A stretch of 64,000 nt of DNA from Kaistia terrae (GCF_026344005.1 NZ_JAPKNH010000009.1:1-64000), one strand, 5' to 3'; shown: positions 22,450 to 32,262, counted from the first letter of the stretch. Numbers and translations: made by a program. The notes: a model not told the origin generated them from the letters alone.

Positions 22450-22905
22450 ATGAGCGTGACGCCAGAACTGCAGCATCAAACGAGCCTCGAAGATGCTTGC
22501 GTCGAAAAGGGCATGCGCATGACCGAGCAGCGCCGCGTTATCGCGCGCGTGCTGGATGCCGCCACCGATCATCCCGATGTCGAGGAAGTCTATCGCCGCG
22601 CCTCGGAGATCGATCCGCGTATCTCGATTTCAACGGTCTACCGGACAGTGAAGCTGTTTGAAGATGCCGGCATGATCGAGCGCCATGATTTTCGCGATGG
22701 CCGCAGCCGCTACGAGGCGGTTTCCGAAGAGCACCACGATCACCTGATCGACCTGCGCAGCGGTGATGTCATCGAATTCCGCAGCGAAGAGATCGAGGCG
22801 CTGCAGGAACTGATCGCCCGGCGGCTCGGCTATCGCCTGGTGGATCACCGGCTTGAACTCTATGCCGTGCCGATCGACGACAAGACGCCGAAGGCTCGTT
22901 CTTGA
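22450..22905 (+). CDS. mur: Fur-family metalloregulator, probably Mur (manganese-responsive)
   Basis: A winged-helix DNA-binding domain (about 15-85, with ISISTVYRTVKLFEDAGMIER) is joined to a metal-binding dimerisation domain with HHDHLID at 95-101. The usual CxxC after HHDHL is absent: the sequence reads HHDHLIDLRSGDVIEF, and the only cysteine is Cys17. Rhizobial orthologues in the rimI-plsC-miaB neighbourhood are known as Fur or Mur and respond to manganese. Mur is inferred from locus and family; iron-type Fur function cannot be excluded. The stop overlaps the plsC start by one base. Confidence 0.8.
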   Translation: MSVTPELQHQTSLEDACVEKGMRMTEQRRVIARVLDAATDHPDVEEVYRRASEIDPRISISTVYRTVKLFEDAGMIERHDFRDGRSRYEAVSEEHHDHLIDLRSGDVIEFRSEEIEALQELIARRLGYRLVDHRLELYAVPIDDKTPKARS

Positions 22906-23750
22906 TGCGGCGGCTCCGGCTCGCCGCCATCCTGGTGGGCCTGCTGCTGACAACGCTGATCCTGTTGCCGGTCCAGCTTTTCGCCATTCGCTTCCGCCCT
23001 TCGCTCGCAGCCCGCGTGCCGATGTGGTGGCAGCGTGTCGCGGCGCGCTGTCTCGGGCTTCGGGTCCGGATCGAGGGCACGCCCGTCACCGACCGTCCGC
23101 TGCTGATCGTTTCCAATCACGTTTCCTGGGTCGACATCGTCACCCTCGGCAGCATCCTGCCGGTCTCCTTCATCGCCAAGAGCGAGGTCGGCGGCTGGCC
23201 GGTGGTCAAATGGCTGGCCAGGCTGCAGCGTAGCGTCTTCATCGATCGCACCCGTCGCACGGCGACCGCCGCCTCCAACAGCGCCATCGCGGCGCGGCTG
23301 GCCGGCGCCGAGGCGCTGGTGCTGTTCGCGGAAGGGACTACCGGCGACGGCATCACCGTGCTGCCGTTCCGCAGCGCGCTGGTGGGCGCGGCGCGCGAGG
23401 CCAGCGGTGCCGACCAGCCGATCACCATCCAGCCGGTCGCAATCTCCTATGTTGGCTTCCAGGGCCTGCCGATCGATCGTTCGCGCATGGCCGAGATCGC
23501 CTGGCATGGACACATGGATCTGGCGCCGCATCTGGTTTCGCTGATCGAGATCGGCGCGGTCGACGCGGTGGTCGCATTCGGCGCGCCGATCGTCTTCGGC
23601 CCGGACGCCGACCGCAAGCAGGTGACGGCTGTGGCCGAGGCTGAGGTTCGCGCGTTGGTACGCTCGATCCGTTCGCGCGGCCTCAAGAACATCACGGTCA
23701 CCACAACGTCACCGGACGCGGCTATTCTCAGCGAGGCAGAAAACGGATAG
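22905..23750 (+). CDS. plsC: 1-acyl-sn-glycerol-3-phosphate acyltransferase (PlsC type)
   Basis: Membrane-associated acyltransferase that makes phosphatidic acid from lysophosphatidic acid. A hydrophobic segment at about 7-28 anchors it. The catalytic HxxxxD is His72 to Asp77 in NHVSWVD, and the substrate block is FAEGTTGDG at 141-149. The ATG used overlaps the preceding TGA by one base; a TTG three bases upstream is in frame but less likely. Paralogues acting on ornithine lipids (OlsA) look similar, so the exact acceptor is inferred. Confidence 0.85.
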   Translation: MRRLRLAAILVGLLLTTLILLPVQLFAIRFRPSLAARVPMWWQRVAARCLGLRVRIEGTPVTDRPLLIVSNHVSWVDIVTLGSILPVSFIAKSEVGGWPVVKWLARLQRSVFIDRTRRTATAASNSAIAARLAGAEALVLFAEGTTGDGITVLPFRSALVGAAREASGADQPITIQPVAISYVGFQGLPIDRSRMAEIAWHGHMDLAPHLVSLIEIGAVDAVVAFGAPIVFGPDADRKQVTAVAEAEVRALVRSIRSRGLKNITVTTTSPDAAILSEAENG

Positions 23751-23827
23751 GAAGAGACAGGCGACGGTGGGTCATCCACCGGAAGCGATCGTGCCAAGCC
23801 GAACCGTGGCGGTAGATAACCGGATCA

Positions 23828-25234
23828 ATGACCGGAACCCAAGAAAAGAAGCGCGTCTTCATCAAGACCTATGGTTGCCAGATGAACGTCTACGATTCCG
23901 ATCGTATGGCGGATTCCCTGGCAAGCGATGGCTACGAAGCGACCGACCGGGTCGATAACGCCGACCTCATCCTCCTCAATACCTGCCATATCCGCGAGAA
24001 AGCGGCCGAGAAGGTGTATTCCGAACTCGGACGCCTGCGCGTGATGAAGGAAGAGGCTGCCCGCAACGGCAGGAAGCTGACCGTCGGCGTGACGGGCTGC
24101 GTCGCCCAGGCGGAAGGCGCCGAGATCGCGCGGCGCGCGCCGGTGGTTGATCTGGTCGTCGGGCCGCAATCCTATCAGCATTTGCCGCAGCTGCTGCGCG
24201 ATGTCGCCGACGGCAAGCGGGCGGTCGAGACCGAATTCGCACTCGCCGAGAAGTTCGAGCGTCTGCCTCCCGCCACCAGGGAGCGGACGCGCGCCCGTGG
24301 CGTGACGGCCTTTCTCACGATCCAGGAAGGCTGCGACAAGTTCTGCACCTTCTGCGTCGTGCCGTACACGCGAGGCGCCGAGGTTTCGCGTCCCGTCGAC
24401 ATGATCGTCGCCGAAGCGGCCCGCCTGGCGGATGCCGGCGTGCGCGAGGTGACGCTGCTCGGCCAGAACGTCAATGCCTGGCACGGTGTCGGCACCGATG
24501 GCCGTGAATGGGGGCTGGGTCAGCTGCTCTATCGGCTGGCCGAGATCCCCGGCCTCGACCGGCTGCGCTATACCACCAGCCATCCGCGCGACATGGACGA
24601 CGCCTTGATCGAGGCGCACCGCGACCTGCCGGCGCTGATGCCCTATCTGCATCTGCCGGTGCAATCCGGTTCCGACCGTATTCTCGCGGCGATGAACCGC
24701 AAGCACACGGCGGACGATTACCTCCGCCTCGTCGACCGCATCCGTACCACACGCTCCGATATCGCCCTTTCGTCCGATTTCATCGTCGGTTTTCCCGGCG
24801 AGACGGATGCGGATTTCGAGGCAACGATGCGGCTGGTCGAGACGGTTGGCTATGCCGCCGCCTATTCCTTCAAGTACAGCCCGCGTCCCGGCACGCCGGC
24901 CGCCGGTCATGGCGGCCAGGTCGACGACCGGCGGATGTCGGAAAGGCTGCTTCGCCTTCAGGCCCTGATCCTCGACCAGCAGACGGCGTTCAATCGTTCG
25001 CGGGTCGGCACGGTGATGGATGTCCTGTTCGAGAAGGCGGGCCGGATGCCCGGCCAGCTGATGGGCCGCTCGCCCTATCTGCAGCCCGTCCTGGTCGATG
25101 CGGACACCAGCCGCATCGGCACGATCGGCCGGGTCAGCATCGATAAGCTTGGTTCCAATTCCCTGTTTGGCAACTTGGTCGATCCGGATGTCCGGCCGGC
25201 CGCGACAACAAGCACCGTGGAGGTCATTACGTGA
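23828..25234 (+). CDS. miaB: tRNA-2-methylthio-N6-dimethylallyladenosine synthase
   Basis: Radical-SAM methylthiotransferase that converts i6A37 to ms2i6A37 in tRNAs reading UNN codons. The N-terminal UPF0004 domain supplies the auxiliary-cluster cysteines (Cys17 in TYGCQMN, then NTCHIRE and TGCVAQ). The radical-SAM cluster is CDKFCTFC near 165-172. A TRAM domain ends the 468-residue protein. Its stop overlaps the phoH GTG start by four bases, starting the miaB-phoH-ybeY-tlyC-lnt operon. Confidence 0.97.
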   Translation: MTGTQEKKRVFIKTYGCQMNVYDSDRMADSLASDGYEATDRVDNADLILLNTCHIREKAAEKVYSELGRLRVMKEEAARNGRKLTVGVTGCVAQAEGAEIARRAPVVDLVVGPQSYQHLPQLLRDVADGKRAVETEFALAEKFERLPPATRERTRARGVTAFLTIQEGCDKFCTFCVVPYTRGAEVSRPVDMIVAEAARLADAGVREVTLLGQNVNAWHGVGTDGREWGLGQLLYRLAEIPGLDRLRYTTSHPRDMDDALIEAHRDLPALMPYLHLPVQSGSDRILAAMNRKHTADDYLRLVDRIRTTRSDIALSSDFIVGFPGETDADFEATMRLVETVGYAAAYSFKYSPRPGTPAAGHGGQVDDRRMSERLLRLQALILDQQTAFNRSRVGTVMDVLFEKAGRMPGQLMGRSPYLQPVLVDADTSRIGTIGRVSIDKLGSNSLFGNLVDPDVRPAATTSTVEVIT

Positions 25235-26316
25235 ATGCACGCTCCCATACGCCGCCCGGTTCGCCGGTCGGTCGCGCCGCTGACATGTCGCACGCATCCG
25301 ACATTACCCATGTCGTGATCGCCTTCGACGACAATCGGTTGGCGAGTGAGCTCCTTGGCCAGTTCGACCAGAACCTCGCCATCATCGAGCAGAAGCTCGG
25401 TGTCGAGGCGGTCGCGCGCGGCAATCAGGTGACAGTCCGGGGCCGTCCGGAAGCCTGTGCGCAAGCCCGCCTCGCGCTGGACCTTCTCTATGTTCGTTTG
25501 CAGCAGGGCCACGAAGTCGGTCCCGCCGATGTCGAGGGCGCGATCCGGATGGCCATTGCCGACGACGAGCAGATGAGCCTGCCGAGCCTCGAGCCGAAGG
25601 GCAGGCTGGCGATGGCGCAAATCTCGACCCGCCGCCGCACCGTCATGGCCCGCAACCCGGCCCAGGACGCCTATATCCGCGCCATGGACCGGGCCGAGCT
25701 GGTGTTCGGCATGGGTCCGGCCGGCACCGGCAAGACCTATCTCGCGGTTGCCTATGCCGCCGCCCTGATCGAGCGCGGCGACGTTTCCCGCCTGATCCTG
25801 TCGCGGCCGGCCGTCGAGGCGGGCGAGCGGCTCGGCTTCCTGCCGGGTGACATGAAGGAGAAGGTCGATCCCTATCTCCGCCCGCTCTATGACGCGCTTT
25901 ACGACATGATGCCGCCCGACAAGGTCGAGCGCGGCCTGACCTCCGGCATGATCGAAGTCGCCCCGCTCGCATTCATGCGCGGCCGGACGCTGGCCAATGC
26001 CGTCGTCATTCTCGACGAGGCGCAGAACACGACATCGATGCAGATGAAGATGTTCCTGACCCGTCTGGGCGAGGGCTCGCGCATGATCGTCACCGGCGAT
26101 CCGACGCAGGTCGATCTGCCCCCGGGCCAGATTTCCGGCCTTGCCGAGGCGAGCGAGCTTCTGCGCGACGTCCCCGGCATCGTCCAGATCAAGTTCACCG
26201 ATGTCGATGTCGTGCGCCATCCGCTCGTCGGCCGCATCGTGCGCGCCTATGACAAGGCACCGCCCCGCCCGGTTCAGCCGTCGTCGCGCGGCCCTCGTTC
26301 CGGAGTTCAGGCATGA
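25231..26316 (+). CDS. phoH: PhoH-like ATPase (YbeZ family)
   Basis: RNA-associated P-loop NTPase of the PhoH family, which works with YbeY in rRNA processing. A KH-like N-terminal region (about 25-110) precedes the Walker A motif GPAGTGKT at 162-169, and [11 protein letters not shown] is Walker B. The length of 361 is typical. The GTG start overlaps the miaB stop, and GGAGG lies about seven bases upstream; the adjacent ATG is out of frame. The stop overlaps the ybeY start by ATGA. Confidence 0.93.
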   Translation: MNARSHTPPGSPVGRAADMSHASDITHVVIAFDDNRLASELLGQFDQNLAIIEQKLGVEAVARGNQVTVRGRPEACAQARLALDLLYVRLQQGHEVGPADVEGAIRMAIADDEQMSLPSLEPKGRLAMAQISTRRRTVMARNPAQDAYIRAMDRAELVFGMGPAGTGKTYLAVAYAAALIERGDVSRLILSRPAVEAGERLGFLPGDMKEKVDPYLRPLYDALYDMMPPDKVERGLTSGMIEVAPLAFMRGRTLANAVVILDEAQNTTSMQMKMFLTRLGEGSRMIVTGDPTQVDLPPGQISGLAEASELLRDVPGIVQIKFTDVDVVRHPLVGRIVRAYDKAPPRPVQPSSRGPRSGVQA

Positions 26317-26810
26317 GCGTTGACACGCTGCCGATCGCGATCGACCTTCTGGTCGAGGCGGGTGACTGGCCTGATGAAGGCCAGCTTGCCCGTCTTGTGG
26401 CGCAGGCGGTCGAGGCGAGCTTCGCGGTCGGCCAACTGCCTGCCCTCAAGGGATCGGAACTGTCGGTTGTTTTCACCGACGACGAACATGTTCGTCAGCT
26501 GAATGCCGACTATCGCGAAAAGGACAAGGCGACAAACGTCCTGTCCTTCCCCGGCTGCCCGCCGGACTCGAAGCTCTTCGGGCCGCTGCTCGGCGATATC
26601 GTCGTTGCACGTGAAACAGTGGTCGCGGAAGCCGCCGAGCTGGGACTGGCATTCGAGGACCATCTGACCCATCTGGTCGTGCACGGCTTGCTTCACCTGT
26701 TCGGGCATGATCATCTGGAGGATGACGAAGCGGAACGCATGGAATCTCTCGAAACAGAGATTTTGGCCCGCCTCGGCATCGCCGACCCCTACGCCGAGCC
26801 TCCGCTCTGA
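26313..26810 (+). CDS. ybeY: Endoribonuclease YbeY
   Basis: Single-strand endoribonuclease in 16S rRNA 3' maturation and ribosome quality control. The zinc-binding motif H-x3-H-x5-H is His124, His128 and His134 in HGLLHLFGHDH. The upstream block LNADYREKDKATNVLSFP is also characteristic. The 165-residue length is normal. It starts inside the phoH stop; the tlyC start follows 15 bp after its stop. Confidence 0.96.
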   Translation: MSVDTLPIAIDLLVEAGDWPDEGQLARLVAQAVEASFAVGQLPALKGSELSVVFTDDEHVRQLNADYREKDKATNVLSFPGCPPDSKLFGPLLGDIVVARETVVAEAAELGLAFEDHLTHLVVHGLLHLFGHDHLEDDEAERMESLETEILARLGIADPYAEPPL

Positions 26811-26825
26811 TGGCGCCGGCGCCCC

Positions 26826-27827
26826 ATGGACACTGACAAACGACGGACGATGAGTGACACTGAGACGCCTGGTTCGAGCGCTGAATCGAACCCCGAACCC
26901 CCGAGTAGTCAGGCCTCCGCGCCGGATCCGCGCGAGGTTGAACGTGCGCCGGAAAGCTGGCTGGATCGTATCCGCCATGCCGTCGGCCTGAAGGTATCCG
27001 GTTCGCTCCGTGACGATATCGAGGATGCCCTCGACGCAGGCGAAGCCGACGACACCTTCTCGGCCGAAGAGCGCCGCATGCTGCGCAACATCTTGAAATT
27101 GCGCGAAGTTCGCGTCGATGACGTGATGATCCCGCGCGCCGACATTCTGGCCCTCGACGTCGAACAGACGATCGGCGAGGCCGTCATTGCCTTTCGCGAT
27201 TCAGGGCATTCCCGGATGCCGGTCTATCGCGAAACCCTCGATGATCCGATCGGCATGGTCCACATCAAGGACCTGATGGACTACATGATGTCGGCCGCCT
27301 CGGCCGAGGCAGGACTCGACCTCACCCGGATCGACCTCCAGGTTCGCCTTGGCGAGACGACGGTGGTCCGCGAGGTGCTGTTCGTTCCGTCCTCCATGCC
27401 GGCCGCGACCTTGCTCGCGACCATGCAGGCGAAGCGCGTCCAGATGGCGGTCGTCATCGACGAGTATGGCGGCACGGATGGACTGGCCTCGCTCGAGGAT
27501 GTCGTTGAAGTGGTCTTTGGCGATATCGAGGACGAGCATGACGACGAAGCGCCAATGATCACGCGCGAAGCGGATGGTTCGTATCTCGCCGATGCGCGCG
27601 CCGATCTCGACGACCTCGAGGCTTCGCTCGGCACCAGGCTCGACCTTGGCTCCGAGCATGACGATGTCGACACGCTGGGTGGCGTGGTGTTCACCCTGCT
27701 TGGCCGGATTCCGGCCAGCGGCGAGCGCATCGATGTCCCGGGCGGCCTGGAATTCGAAATCCTTGAATCGGACCCGCGCCGCGTGAAGCGACTCCGGATT
27801 CGCCGGCCCGACGCCGCGGCGGCTTGA
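26826..27827 (+). CDS. tlyC: CBS-domain and CorC/HlyC-domain protein (hemolysin-like, TlyC/CorC)
   Basis: Cytosolic protein with a disordered acidic N-terminus (1-45), a pair of CBS domains (about 100-225, including VDDVMIPRADI and VVIDEYGGTDGLASLEDVVE), and a C-terminal CorC/HlyC transporter-associated domain (about 245-325). Homologues are called CorC, YbeX or hemolysin C and are linked to magnesium/cobalt efflux or ribosome biogenesis; no membrane segment is present. The start is uncertain: an in-frame ATG 24 bp downstream (MSDTETP) is equally plausible. Its conserved place between ybeY and lnt supports the YbeX-type assignment. Confidence 0.88.
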   Translation: MDTDKRRTMSDTETPGSSAESNPEPPSSQASAPDPREVERAPESWLDRIRHAVGLKVSGSLRDDIEDALDAGEADDTFSAEERRMLRNILKLREVRVDDVMIPRADILALDVEQTIGEAVIAFRDSGHSRMPVYRETLDDPIGMVHIKDLMDYMMSAASAEAGLDLTRIDLQVRLGETTVVREVLFVPSSMPAATLLATMQAKRVQMAVVIDEYGGTDGLASLEDVVEVVFGDIEDEHDDEAPMITREADGSYLADARADLDDLEASLGTRLDLGSEHDDVDTLGGVVFTLLGRIPASGERIDVPGGLEFEILESDPRRVKRLRIRRPDAAAA

Positions 27828-27895
27828 CCGCCGGGCCGGCCTCCCGCATCCCTCGCTACCGTGCTTTTGCACGTCGATTCACGCTTCGGGGGATT

Positions 27896-29533
27896 ATGGC
27901 CTTTCGTTCGAACCGTCTGGCGGTTCCCGATCTGCCGCGCACCAGCCATCTGGCGCGCGGCTGGCGGCGGGTCGCGATCGCCATTCTCGCCGGCGCCGGT
28001 TCGGCGCTGGCTTTGCCGCCGCTCGGCTGGTTTCCGGTTCTCTGGATTACGCTGCCCGTCCTCGTCCTCCTCCTGGACCGAGCCCCGGTTCGCGCGGAAA
28101 AATCCCGTCTTGCCCGATTTTGGCCAGGCTTTCGCGTCGGCTGGAGTTTCGGCTTCGGCTATTTCGTCGGTGGCCTCTGGTGGATCGGCGCAGCCTTCCT
28201 GGTCGATGCTGCGGCTTTTGCCTGGATGATGCCGGCCGCCGTGCTCGCCTTGCCGGCAGGGTTGGCGCTGTTTTGGGGGCTCGGCGCCGGTGTCGCGCGG
28301 ATCTTCTGGTCGAGGGGATGGCCCCGCATCGTGGTGCTGGCCATTGCCCTGAGCCTGGCCGAATGGTTGCGCGGCCATGTGTTGACTGGCTTCCCCTGGA
28401 ATGCCTTCGGCTACACCATGATGCCCGTGCCGCTGATGATGCAGGTCGCGTCGCTGATCGGCATCTGGGGCGTCACCTTCTTCGCCTTTCTCGTCGCCGC
28501 CGCGCCCATCCTGTTGTTCAGCCGCGAGCCCCGTGCCCGCTTTGCGGATCGCGTGGCGTTCTTCGTGCTGGTGGCCTTGTTTGCGGCCGATCTCGGTTTC
28601 GGGGCGGTGCGTCTCGCAACGGCGGACGGCGCGATGGTGCCGGATGTTCGCTTGCGGCTGGTTCAGCCGATGATTGCGCAGGATGAGAAATGGGCATCGG
28701 GCCAGGACGACGAGATCCTCGGCCGCTATCTAAGCCTGAGCGCCACCGGCATGGAGGACGGAAAGCCGGCTCCGTTCACCCATTTGATCTGGCCGGAGAC
28801 GGCATTTCCGTTTCTTCTGGCTGAACGACCGAACGCGCTCGCCTCGATCGGTGCCTTGCTGCCGGAGGGCACAACGCTGATCACCGGCGCCGCCCGTGCC
28901 GAGGCAGACCCCGACGAAGACGTCGAAGCTCGTGTCTTCAATAGCCTCTATACTATCGACGCGGATGGGTTAGTTGTTAATACCTACGATAAGGTTGATC
29001 TGGTACCGTTCGGAGAGTATCTGCCCTTCGAGCATTTTCTGCGCGGTCTAGGCCTGCGCCAGCTGGTGGCGCTGCCCGGTGGTTTTGACGCCGGCGACCG
29101 CCGCCGCACGCTTGCCATCGCCGGAGCGCCCGCTTTCGGCCCACTCATCTGCTATGAGATTATTTTCGCAGGCAGCGCCATTGATGCCGCAAATCGGCCC
29201 GGTTGGCTTGTAAATGTGACCAATGATGCCTGGTTTGGCGATACGCCCGGCCCCTGGCAACACCTGCATCAGGCGGTTATCCGCGCTGTCGAGGAGGGAC
29301 TTCCGGTGGCCCGCGCGGCAAATTCCGGTGTGTCCGCAATCATCGACCCGTATGGCCGCATTTTGACACGGCTCGGCGTCGATTCTGCCGGGGTTGTCGA
29401 CGGCCCGCTTCCTGCCGCAATAAGGGGCACAATCTATTCGAAGTATCGAGACAGTCTTTATTTCGTGTTGATCATACTCGCCGGCGTTGTCGCCTTTACT
29501 GCGGTTTTCACTCAAACTAAACAACGCAATTGA
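27896..29533 (+). CDS. lnt: Apolipoprotein N-acyltransferase
   Basis: Last step of lipoprotein maturation: N-acylation of the lipid-modified cysteine at the periplasmic face of the inner membrane. Several transmembrane helices fill the N-terminal 220 residues, followed by a nitrilase-fold domain. The catalytic triad is Glu301 (IWPETAFPF), Lys366 (TYDKVDLVPFGEYLP) and Cys419 (LICYEIIF). I chose this ATG because a GGGGG run precedes it; the in-frame TTG overlapping the tlyC stop would add 24 unlikely residues. The last gene of the miaB-lnt run. Confidence 0.95.
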   Translation: MAFRSNRLAVPDLPRTSHLARGWRRVAIAILAGAGSALALPPLGWFPVLWITLPVLVLLLDRAPVRAEKSRLARFWPGFRVGWSFGFGYFVGGLWWIGAAFLVDAAAFAWMMPAAVLALPAGLALFWGLGAGVARIFWSRGWPRIVVLAIALSLAEWLRGHVLTGFPWNAFGYTMMPVPLMMQVASLIGIWGVTFFAFLVAAAPILLFSREPRARFADRVAFFVLVALFAADLGFGAVRLATADGAMVPDVRLRLVQPMIAQDEKWASGQDDEILGRYLSLSATGMEDGKPAPFTHLIWPETAFPFLLAERPNALASIGALLPEGTTLITGAARAEADPDEDVEARVFNSLYTIDADGLVVNTYDKVDLVPFGEYLPFEHFLRGLGLRQLVALPGGFDAGDRRRTLAIAGAPAFGPLICYEIIFAGSAIDAANRPGWLVNVTNDAWFGDTPGPWQHLHQAVIRAVEEGLPVARAANSGVSAIIDPYGRILTRLGVDSAGVVDGPLPAAIRGTIYSKYRDSLYFVLIILAGVVAFTAVFTQTKQRN

Positions 29534-29581
29534 CAGGCAGATTGCGCGGCTGCATTTTGCGCGAGGGGTGGGTTTATTGGA

Positions 29582-29600
29582 TCGGCGGCAATGCCGCCGA
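29582..29600 (+). terminator. Hairpin after lnt
   Basis: Perfect 8-bp stem TCGGCGGC/GCCGCCGA with loop AAT, about 50 bp past the lnt stop and 70 bp before the regulator gene. No uridine run follows, so termination strength is uncertain. Confidence 0.4.
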
Positions 29601-29669
29601 ATGCGGATGCCGGCACCAGCGATTAGGCCAGGCCGATCGGTTCCGCATGTCTAGGAGAGAAAGCCCTTG

Positions 29670-30080
29670 ATGGCGAATAAGAAGCAGCCCAATCCCGTCG
29701 ATACCCATGTGGGTGGGCGCGTACGGCTCCGCCGCATGATGCAGGGCATGAGCCAGGAAAAGTTGGGCGAAAGCCTCGGCATCACTTTCCAGCAGATCCA
29801 GAAATACGAAAAGGGCACCAACCGGATTGGTGCCAGCCGTTTGCAGAACATCGCGCAGGCCCTGGAAGTGCCGGTTTCCTTTTTCTTCGAGGATGCCCCC
29901 GGATCCTCGACCGAAACCGGCTTCGCAGAATCCCGCCCGGCCGCTTTCGTAACCGACTTCCTGACCAGCACCGAAGGCCTGCAACTGAACAAGGCCTTCG
30001 TTCGGATCAAGGACACCAAGCTGCGTCGTCGCATCGTCGACCTGGTGCGGGCGGTTGCCGGTGAGGAAACGGACGACTAA
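29670..30080 (+). CDS. XRE-family helix-turn-helix transcriptional regulator
   Basis: A Cro/C1-type HTH spans about residues 14-67 (VGGRVRLRRMMQGMSQEKLGESLGI, then QQIQKYEKGTNRIGASRL). The C-terminal half (LNKAFVRIKDTKLRRRIVDLVRAVA) is an effector or dimerisation helix set seen in a widespread alphaproteobacterial family of about 135 residues. Its targets are unknown to me. The ATG follows AGGAGAG; the TTG one codon upstream is less likely. The conserved position before metK does not prove a role in methionine control, and a strong hairpin separates the two genes. Confidence 0.88.
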   Translation: MANKKQPNPVDTHVGGRVRLRRMMQGMSQEKLGESLGITFQQIQKYEKGTNRIGASRLQNIAQALEVPVSFFFEDAPGSSTETGFAESRPAAFVTDFLTSTEGLQLNKAFVRIKDTKLRRRIVDLVRAVAGEETDD

Positions 30081-30141
30081 ACCGTTTTGCCGGTTAAGCC
30101 CGCAAGAGGCGTCGACCGACTAGCGGCGTCTTGCGCCGATC

Positions 30142-30176
30142 TGGCCTGATGGAGAACTTTGTTCTCCGTCAAGCCA
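30142..30176 (+). terminator. Long hairpin between the XRE regulator and metK
   Basis: Sixteen base pairs with one C-A mismatch and one G-T pair close a TTT loop: TGGCCTGATGGAGAAC pairs with GTTCTCCGTCAAGCCA. It probably ends or protects the regulator mRNA, though TTCATT rather than a T-run follows. Part of its 3' arm (AGCCAGT, running to 30178) could instead pair with either of two downstream ACTGGCT copies at 30222 and 30231. Confidence 0.55.
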
Positions 30177-30213
30177 GTTCATTGGCAGTTCCGCGCCAAC
30201 ATGTCCTTTGCGG

Positions 30214-30242
30214 CTTGACCCACTGGCTCGACTGGCTAAAAA
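30214..30242 (+). promoter_or_regulatory. Candidate metK promoter
   Basis: CTTGAC matches the alphaproteobacterial -35 exactly and is followed after 17 bp by TAAAAA. The predicted start is about 50 bp upstream of the metK GTG, so the leader would begin just before the hairpin at 30256. Confidence 0.5.
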
Positions 30243-30255
30243 GCTCTTTGGTATT

Positions 30256-30275
30256 GCCGGAGCACCTGCTCCGGC
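30256..30275 (+). promoter_or_regulatory. Terminator-like hairpin in the metK 5' leader
   Basis: GCCGGAGC pairs perfectly with GCTCCGGC around an ACCT loop and is followed by CATTTTCT, just ahead of the GGGG ribosome-binding region of metK. It has the form of an attenuator or of a riboswitch expression platform. No known SAM-riboswitch consensus could be assigned. Confidence 0.45.
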
Positions 30276-30300
30276 CATTTTCTGCACGGGGTCCGTTGCG

Positions 30301-31491
30301 GTGTCGAGAACGTCTTATCTGTTCACGAGTGAATCAGTCTCCGAAGGCCATCCGGATAAGGTCTGTGACCGTATCTCCGACGAAATCGTCGATGCCTTCT
30401 TCCGCATCGGACCGGAGCAGGGTTGGGATCCCAGCCATCTCCGCGTCGCGTGTGAAACGCTGGCCACCACCAATCGGGTGGTGATCGCCGGCGAGACGCG
30501 CGGCCCGGCGACGATCACGCGGGATCTCGTTTCCCATGTCGCCCGTCTGGCGATCAAGGATATCGGCTACGAGCAGGACGGCTTCCATTGGGAAACCGCC
30601 GATGTCGACGTGCATCTTCATGCGCAGTCGGTCGATATTGCCCAGGGTGTCGATTCCGCCGGCAACAAGGACGAGGGTGCCGGCGATCAGGGCATCATGT
30701 TCGGCTATGCCTGCTCGGAGACGCCGGAACTGATGCCGGCGCCGATCTTCTACGCGCATCGCATCCTGAAGCGCCTGTCCGATGCACGTCGGTCGGGCGA
30801 GACGGAAGCGCTCGGCCCGGACGCGAAGAGCCAGGTCACGGTTCGCTACGAGAATGGCAAGCCCGTCGAAGTCACGCAGATCGTGCTTTCGACCCAGCAT
30901 CTGGACGAGCACCTGAGCTCGCAGGATGTTCGCGCCATCGTCGAGCCCTACATCCGCGAATCCCTTCCCGAGGGCTGGATCAGCCCTGACACGATCTGGC
31001 ACGTCAATCCGACCGGCAAGTTTGTCATTGGCGGACCTGATGGCGACGCTGGCCTTACCGGCCGCAAGATCATCGTCGACACCTATGGTGGCGCAGCCCC
31101 GCATGGCGGCGGCGCCTTCTCCGGCAAGGATCCGACCAAGGTCGACCGTTCCGCTGCCTATGCGGCGCGCTACCTCGCCAAGAACGTCGTCGCCTCTGGC
31201 GCCGCCGATCGCTGCACGATCCAGCTTGCCTACGCCATCGGCGTGTCGCAGCCGCTGTCGATCTATGTCGACCTGCATGGAACGGGCAAGGTCGAGGAAG
31301 CTCGGGTCGAGCAGGTGCTGGCCCAGGTCATGGACCTGTCGCCGCGCGGCATTCGCGAGCATTTGAGCCTGAACCGGCCGATCTACGCCCGGACTTCGGC
31401 CTATGGTCATTTCGGCCGTGCGCCGGAAGCAGATGGCGGCTTCTCCTGGGAGCGGACCGACCTCGTGGAAGCGATCCGTAAATCACTGTGA
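30301..31491 (+). CDS. metK: S-adenosylmethionine synthetase
   Basis: Makes SAM from methionine and ATP. Family motifs include [34 protein letters not shown] and [19 protein letters not shown]. The 396-residue length fits once translation begins at the GTG giving [12 protein letters not shown], which has GGGG about nine bases upstream; the longer in-frame reading from 30208 runs through the leader and is rejected. trmB begins within its stop codon (GTGA). ahcY, which disposes of the SAH product of SAM use, is 19 kb downstream. Confidence 0.96.
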   Translation: MSRTSYLFTSESVSEGHPDKVCDRISDEIVDAFFRIGPEQGWDPSHLRVACETLATTNRVVIAGETRGPATITRDLVSHVARLAIKDIGYEQDGFHWETADVDVHLHAQSVDIAQGVDSAGNKDEGAGDQGIMFGYACSETPELMPAPIFYAHRILKRLSDARRSGETEALGPDAKSQVTVRYENGKPVEVTQIVLSTQHLDEHLSSQDVRAIVEPYIRESLPEGWISPDTIWHVNPTGKFVIGGPDGDAGLTGRKIIVDTYGGAAPHGGGAFSGKDPTKVDRSAAYAARYLAKNVVASGAADRCTIQLAYAIGVSQPLSIYVDLHGTGKVEEARVEQVLAQVMDLSPRGIREHLSLNRPIYARTSAYGHFGRAPEADGGFSWERTDLVEAIRKSL

Positions 31492-32186
31492 CCTCTGCTG
31501 AGCACGCGCTGCGGCGCGATTCCTTCTATGGCCGGCGCAAGGGACACACCCTGCGCGCCGGTCAGGCCGAAACCCTCGCCGAGATTCTGGCGCGGCTGAG
31601 CGTCGACGTCTCCGGACCGACGCCCGACGCCCTTCCGTCTCTGTTCGAAGCGCCCGTCGGCGATGTCGTGCTGGAGATCGGTTTCGGCGGCGGCGAGCAT
31701 CTTATCCATCGCGCCACGACCGAGCCGGATGTCGGCCGCATCGGCGTCGAACCCTTCGTCAACGGCATGGCCAAGGCGGCCTCGGCAATCGATACGGGTG
31801 AACTGGCCAATGTCCGCCTGTTCGACCGCGACGCGGCCGAACTGCTCGATTGGCTGCCGACGGCAAGCCTCGCGGCGATCGACCTGCTTTATCCCGATCC
31901 ATGGCCGAAATTCCGTCATTGGAAGCGGCGCTTCGTGTCGGAAAAGAACCTGACCCGCTTTGCCCGCGTGCTTCGTCCCGGCGGCCAGTTCCGCTTTGCC
32001 TCCGACATCGAATCCTATGTCGAGTGGACGCTTCTGCATGTGCGCGATCACGCTGATTTTACGTGGGAAGCGCGCGATGCCAACGACTGGCGGCAGCCGT
32101 GGGCCGGATGGCCGGGCACCCGCTACGAGCAGAAGGCGTTTCGCGAGGGCCGGCAGGGCAGCTATCTGACCTTCCAGCGTCGCTGA
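31488..32186 (+). CDS. trmB: tRNA (guanine-N7-)-methyltransferase
   Basis: SAM-dependent enzyme that makes m7G46 in tRNA variable loops. The AdoMet motif [10 protein letters not shown] and the family signature [15 protein letters not shown] are present. Its 232 residues are normal. The GTG start overlaps the metK stop by four bases, coupling the methyl-donor synthetase with a methyltransferase. It is followed by a 200-bp promoter region for rimP. Confidence 0.95.
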   Translation: MTSAEHALRRDSFYGRRKGHTLRAGQAETLAEILARLSVDVSGPTPDALPSLFEAPVGDVVLEIGFGGGEHLIHRATTEPDVGRIGVEPFVNGMAKAASAIDTGELANVRLFDRDAAELLDWLPTASLAAIDLLYPDPWPKFRHWKRRFVSEKNLTRFARVLRPGGQFRFASDIESYVEWTLLHVRDHADFTWEARDANDWRQPWAGWPGTRYEQKAFREGRQGSYLTFQRR

Positions 32187-32262
32187 TCGGCGTCGGAGCT
32201 GCCCCTGGCGGGCTCCGGCGGTCGATGCGAACGCGGTTCAACCGCTGTTCAAGCCAGTTTTG

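Noticed and set aside
30168-30245. Possible SAM-II riboswitch before metK, suggested by GGCTAAAAAG
   Set aside because: The 3' end resembles SAM-II, but I could not find the 5' stem, its UGAUUU loop or the internal UAAA segment at the required spacing. The same bases form a good promoter (CTTGAC-N17-TAAAAA).
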